Of a stretch of 17,598 bases of DNA, positions 14,618 through 17,598 are shown piece after piece. The stretch is from NCBI GenBank assembly GCA_013202185.1, contig JABMSA010000135.1:1-17598 (forward strand). The letters run 5' to 3'. The notes below the pieces were generated by a model. That model saw only the letters and a program-made list of their open reading frames with translations, was not told the DNA's origin and ran no database searches. Position 1 is the first letter of the stretch; each line of letters starts with the position of its first letter. The DNA comes from Planctomycetota bacterium. Its GTDB lineage: Bacteria; Planctomycetota; PUPC01; JABMSA01. Both the position numbers and the translations under genes were made by a program.

Positions 14618-17347
14618 TCACTTCGGTTGCTGCATCACCAGTTCGATGCTCACGATTTTTTTCGCCGGTACGGAAATTCGCACAGACCTGTCTTCGGTCA
14701 AGTCCACCTGCTCGCGTCGCTCCTCGTTGAGGTCAACAATATGGGCTTCGGCAAGAGGCGTCGAAAGGTGCAGTTCCGTCTCGACGCCGCTGTCAGTAGG
14801 GTTATACACACGAACAACCGCCGAATCGCGATCCTCCGCCTTCTTGAACGCGCTGAGGACCACGTTGTCGCCTTCCACCCGCAGGAAGCTCGAGCTCAGC
14901 GGCAGGGAGCCTTCGTGCCTGCCGATCTGCGCGGCGCGAAGCGGCGTGCTGAACGCCGCCGCGGCATCGAGCACGCCTGCGCCGGCCCATCCGCCCTGGT
15001 GCGCCAGCAGGCCGTAACGCGTCGTGTGCTCGCCCAGCGACTGCGCGCTGTCGTCGCCGGGGTATTCCATCCACAGCCGATTGTCGACCGGAATCCGCAG
15101 CGGCACACCCCTGACAAGGCTCTGCGCGATCAGGCCGCTGTCGGCGTCGAGCACCTCGTAGTCGCGCAGCGTGTCGTTGAGCACCGCCAGGCCGCGCTCG
15201 CCGTCGCTGATGTCCATAAAGCCGTGCTGCTGGTGGCGGGCAAGCTCGTGCCCCCGCCATTGGCCTTCGCGCGACACTTCCGTCGAGTAGTCGGTAACGT
15301 CGAACACGCCGCCGGTGCAGGTGCGGCTGATCCGCAGCCCGGTCGGGAAGCAGGCCCGCAGGAAATGATCTCTGGCCGTGTTGTCGACGGTCGTTACCAC
15401 TTCCACCACCGGCGATCCGCTCCGCAGGATGACTTCCGACGTTATCGGCAGCTCGATTTCCTGGGCTGAGCGTGTTTGCTTCGCCTTATCAAAAGCGCGA
15501 GGGAGGCTCATGACAACATTGATTTCGAATTTCACCATGAGCGGAGTGTCCAGCACAAGCGAGATTCGCGCCGGGGCGCCCTGCGATGTGATGACGCGGT
15601 CGAGTTCCGGCGGCACGTGGCCGTAGAGGTTGCCCGATTCGCCGTTATCGATGAAATAGTTCAGCCCGCTGTATGCTCTGTCGCCGGCCTTGTCGGTGAT
15701 CGTCAGTGTGCCGTCGTCGGCAACGTCGAGCTTCACAAATTCGTTTTCGGCAGATCGCGGCCCCGCGGCCAGCGTCTGGAAGGGTATGCGAACCGCCTCG
15801 AAGTCTTCGTGCGGATAAGGGTACAACTCGCGCTCGGCCCACTTCACCTTGAATGCCTTGTAGCCCACTGCCGGCACGGCCGCAGCCTGGAAGAGCACAC
15901 GGAAGCGGTTGATGTAAAACGGCATGTTCCGGCTGCGCGGGTGGTAGATGCCGGCCCGGGTCTCTTCGCGCTCCAACAGATGCATCGGCATCACGCTGCC
16001 GTCGGGATCCTCGATGATCAGCTCGTCGATCGAGCGGTCGCGGGGCACGTCGACGTGCGCCTCCACGACCTCCGTGCGCTCGCACCTCGACCCGTTGAAG
16101 ACCGTCACGAAAAGATCAGCGTCTTCGACGGCGGCGGTGTTGATTCTTGCGGCTATCGACTGGAACGCCCCGACGGCCAGGTTCTCGGCGATGCTCCGTG
16201 CCTGCAGCAGGCGGTTGCGGACGTCGGCGACCATATCGGCCGGGCCCACGCCATGCAGGGAATCGTGCGCCTGGGCCTTGAACAGATACATCAGGGCGTT
16301 TTCGACGTGCGTTGCGGGGTAGGGCGCCCCTTGCGTCCAGGCGGCCGTCGCAAACGGCTCGGCCAGGCGGAAAAGCAGGTTCTCGGCGAGGCTGTTGGCG
16401 CGCTTCAGCTCGGGGTGGATCGAGCAGACGTCGGTGTGCACCGAGCCCTCGGGGCCGTCCTTCATCTCGCCGGTCACCACGGCGATTTCGCGGGCCTCCA
16501 GCAGCGGGCGGATCGCCGCAACGTAATCGGGCAGCGTGCTGTGAACGATCTCATATTCGTCGCCGAGTTCTTCGTTCGCGGCCGCGATGATCTCCGGGAG
16601 CATCGGGTGCGGCTCGGTGAAATCCGTGCCGTCGAAAAACAGCAGATGCTCTGGAACGGCCGTATCTTCGAGAGCCTTGATGGTGCGCTCGAAGCCTTCC
16701 CTGATCTTCTCGCGGTGAAACGTCGTATCGGGGTCGGTCACGAAATGGAAGCCCGCGTAGTTGGCGGGCTCACAGAGGTGGAAGGTCTTGCCCAGGTCGC
16801 CCCACCTGAACTGCCAGTCTTTGTGCCACGGATCGCGATCGTATACGATGGGAATGTGCCCGGCGAAAAAGAAATTCCATCGAGCGTCGCGCCCCAGCCG
16901 CGTTGCCACCGCCCGGGTGCCGTCGGGCGCCTCCCAGATGAACTCATCGTAGCGCGAGCGTTTGCGGTTCATGTTCTTGTAGAAGATTATGGCATCGATG
17001 CCGAATCCCGCGTAGATCTGCGGCAATTGAGCGATCTGCCCGAACGAGAAAACGTTGTAGCCCAGCTCCATCGCCCCGCCAAACTCGCGCGACTTCCGCA
17101 GGCCCGTCATCAGGTTCCTCACAAGCGATTCGCCGTGGATCGAGGAACTGTCGGGCAGCGAGTACCACGGCCCCAACTGCAGGCGCCCGGCAGCGGCGAG
17201 CCGCCGGAGATCGCATTCCTTCTCGGGGCGAATCTCGAGGTAGTCGTCGACCAGCCCAAACTGACCGTCGAGCAGAAAATCCCAACCGGCCAGCCGCTTA
17301 CGGACCATCCTTGTGCCCTTGAACACGCCGGGGCTTTCTGCTATCAT
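14618..17347 (-). CDS. GH38-type glycosidase, N-terminally truncated in this arrangement
   Basis: The 909-codon frame encodes a MngB/alpha-mannosidase-like GH38 protein, but family similarity begins only at residue 24 (FLLDGQFGLVDDYLEIRPE). The first 23 codons read antisense through a promoter-like region and carry no SD. The missing start, with zinc-binding HWD, lies at 17419-17560 on the other strand behind an inverted repeat; joining them would give 934 residues. The body has KAQAHDSLHG (358-366, H361 a probable zinc ligand) and C-terminal beta domains ending in VPAKKIVSIELVMQQPK. At the nucleophile motif it reads YNVFSFGQ (97-104), with Phe100 replacing the usual Asp of PDSFGH/Q. As drawn, the gene should be inactive both for lack of N-terminus and, by the canonical mechanism, for lack of the Asp. 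The stop is 33 nt before the second GH38 gene. Confidence 0.8.
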   Translation of the reverse strand: MIAESPGVFKGTRMVRKRLAGWDFLLDGQFGLVDDYLEIRPEKECDLRRLAAAGRLQLGPWYSLPDSSSIHGESLVRNLMTGLRKSREFGGAMELGYNVFSFGQIAQLPQIYAGFGIDAIIFYKNMNRKRSRYDEFIWEAPDGTRAVATRLGRDARWNFFFAGHIPIVYDRDPWHKDWQFRWGDLGKTFHLCEPANYAGFHFVTDPDTTFHREKIREGFERTIKALEDTAVPEHLLFFDGTDFTEPHPMLPEIIAAANEELGDEYEIVHSTLPDYVAAIRPLLEAREIAVVTGEMKDGPEGSVHTDVCSIHPELKRANSLAENLLFRLAEPFATAAWTQGAPYPATHVENALMYLFKAQAHDSLHGVGPADMVADVRNRLLQARSIAENLAVGAFQSIAARINTAAVEDADLFVTVFNGSRCERTEVVEAHVDVPRDRSIDELIIEDPDGSVMPMHLLEREETRAGIYHPRSRNMPFYINRFRVLFQAAAVPAVGYKAFKVKWAERELYPYPHEDFEAVRIPFQTLAAGPRSAENEFVKLDVADDGTLTITDKAGDRAYSGLNYFIDNGESGNLYGHVPPELDRVITSQGAPARISLVLDTPLMVKFEINVVMSLPRAFDKAKQTRSAQEIELPITSEVILRSGSPVVEVVTTVDNTARDHFLRACFPTGLRISRTCTGGVFDVTDYSTEVSREGQWRGHELARHQQHGFMDISDGERGLAVLNDTLRDYEVLDADSGLIAQSLVRGVPLRIPVDNRLWMEYPGDDSAQSLGEHTTRYGLLAHQGGWAGAGVLDAAAAFSTPLRAAQIGRHEGSLPLSSSFLRVEGDNVVLSAFKKAEDRDSAVVRVYNPTDSGVETELHLSTPLAEAHIVDLNEERREQVDLTEDRSVRISVPAKKIVSIELVMQQPK
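17243..17280 (-). repeat. Left arm of a perfect inverted repeat (at least 38 bp)
   Basis: These 38 bases are the exact reverse complement of 17561-17598. On the minus strand they encode FLLDGQFGLVDD (residues 24-35 of the truncated GH38 frame). Identity stops at 17281, at the junction with the promoter-side segment; the outer limit is unknown because the other arm runs to the window end. Confidence 0.95.
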
Positions 17348-17560
17348 ACACGCCGTTTTGGCGAGGGAACCAGGCGGCGTGTGGGTGATGTGCGGATAAT
17401 CCTATCAGGGCAGGTAATATGAGCAAGAAGAAGATCCACATAGTTTCCTACTCTCACTGGGACAGGGAATTCCGGTTCGATTTCGAGACGACGCGAATGT
17501 GGTTTGTTCGACTGATGGACAACCTGCTTTGCATCATGAATACGAAGCCGGCTTTCAGGT
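17281..17560. other. 280-bp segment between inverted repeats (candidate invertible segment or chimera junction)
   Basis: It holds a promoter (17319-17347), a leader and the first 48 codons of a GH38 gene, all reading rightwards. Inverting the segment about the repeats would place promoter and N-terminus in frame with the GH38 body at 14618-17280. No recombinase gene is in the window. Confidence 0.6.
17319..17347 (+). promoter_or_regulatory. Sigma70-type promoter for the rightward GH38 N-terminus
   Basis: TTGAAC (17319-17324, 4/6), a 17-nt spacer and TATCAT (17342-17347, 5/6) predict a start near 17354 and a ~65-nt leader to ATG 17419. The reverse complement of the -10 box, ATGATA, is the apparent start of the minus-strand GH38 frame. 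A short GC hairpin, CGCC-GTTTT-GGCG (17351-17363), sits at the predicted transcript start. Confidence 0.55.
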
Positions 17561-17598
17561 ATTTTCTGCTCGACGGTCAGTTTGGGCTGGTCGACGAC
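17419..17598 (+). CDS. GH38 glycosidase N-terminus (partial, runs off the right end)
   Basis: Sixty codons are open to the window end, starting MSKKKIHIVSYSHWDREFRF. HIVSYSHWDRE is the first conserved block of bacterial MngB-like GH38 enzymes; H13 and D15 (HWD) are the expected zinc ligands. DNLLCIMNTKPAFRYFLLDGQFGLVDD is the usual following block; its last 12 residues are encoded by the right inverted-repeat arm. It has a weak SD (CAGGG 8 nt or CAGG 4 nt before the ATG) and a promoter upstream. It matches exactly what the minus-strand GH38 gene lacks. It may be that gene's own N-terminus in the other orientation, or a second, highly similar paralogue continuing beyond the window. Confidence 0.85.
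   Translation, partial: MSKKKIHIVSYSHWDREFRFDFETTRMWFVRLMDNLLCIMNTKPAFRYFLLDGQFGLVDD
17561..17598 (+). repeat. Right arm of the inverted repeat, continuing past the window
   Basis: This is a perfect reverse complement of 17243-17280 and matches to the very last base, so the true repeat length is 38 bp or more. Both arms are in the same codon phase within GH38 coding sequence. Confidence 0.95.

Noticed and set aside
14078..15469. A 463-codon plus-strand open frame spanning the two GH38 genes
   Set aside because: Antisense shadow covering the end of one gene and the start of the other; low-complexity Arg/His/Gln composition, no motif.
15476..17422. A 648-codon plus-strand open frame opposite the GH38 gene
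   Set aside because: It is antisense to a well-supported GH38 protein in GC-rich DNA; composition is His/Arg/Val-rich and it has no recognisable motif.
1..17598. CRISPR arrays, insertion sequences, tRNA or rRNA genes
   Set aside because: I saw no regularly spaced direct repeats, transposase or integrase motifs, or tRNA/rRNA-like sequence on either strand.

Overview
The window is GC-rich, gene-dense bacterial DNA. It holds a 5'-truncated MlaD/MCE-domain gene, a secreted PEP-CTERM protein, a polysaccharide/nucleotide-sugar operon, an Aquifex-type aconitase and large GH38 mannosidases. This mix points to a Gram-negative (diderm) lineage such as Planctomycetota/PVC, Hydrogenedentota or a related candidate phylum. 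That is inference; there is no rRNA or marker gene to settle it. Both ends cut through genes, so this may be one short contig.

Layout: (1) 2-1096 (+) is the 3' part of an MCE/MlaD lipid-transport substrate-binding protein with a C-terminal array of ~34-residue repeats. (2) 1226-2117 (+) is a near-consensus sigma70 promoter and a PEP-CTERM protein. (3) 2118-2448 has no intact gene. (4) 2449-7168 (-) is a five-gene operon transcribed right to left: GT2 glycosyltransferase, short RmlC-like cupin epimerase, SDR epimerase/dehydratase, RmlD-like reductase, class I SAM methyltransferase. It probably makes and transfers a modified (deoxy/methyl) sugar for a surface glycan; RmlA and RmlB are not in the window. 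(5) 7311-9874 (-) is nadD followed by aconitase, behind a good sigma70 promoter. (6) 10150-11466 (+) is a membrane-anchored TPR protein, divergent from nadD. (7) 11498-17347 (-) is two tandem, very different GH38 alpha-mannosidase-type genes 33 bp apart. (8) 17319-17598 (+) is a promoter and the first 60 codons of a GH38 gene pointing off the right end.

The most notable structure is at the right end. The second GH38 gene (minus strand) lacks its N-terminus, including the zinc-binding HxD motif. A promoter plus exactly the missing N-terminus lies next to it in the opposite orientation, flanked by a perfect inverted repeat of at least 38 bp that encodes FLLDGQFGLVDD in the same frame on both sides. 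Flipping the 280-bp segment would rebuild an intact 934-residue gene with its promoter. This is either a DNA-inversion ON/OFF switch, an inverted paralogue pair, or a fold-back chimera/assembly artefact; the sequence alone cannot decide. The same protein also has Phe where GH38 enzymes carry the catalytic Asp nucleophile.

Other points of interest are a 10-C tract inside the TPR gene, a 3 x 12-bp tandem repeat of Shine-Dalgarno-like sequence in front of rmlD, and a 16-bp perfect palindrome in the presumed promoter of the TPR gene.
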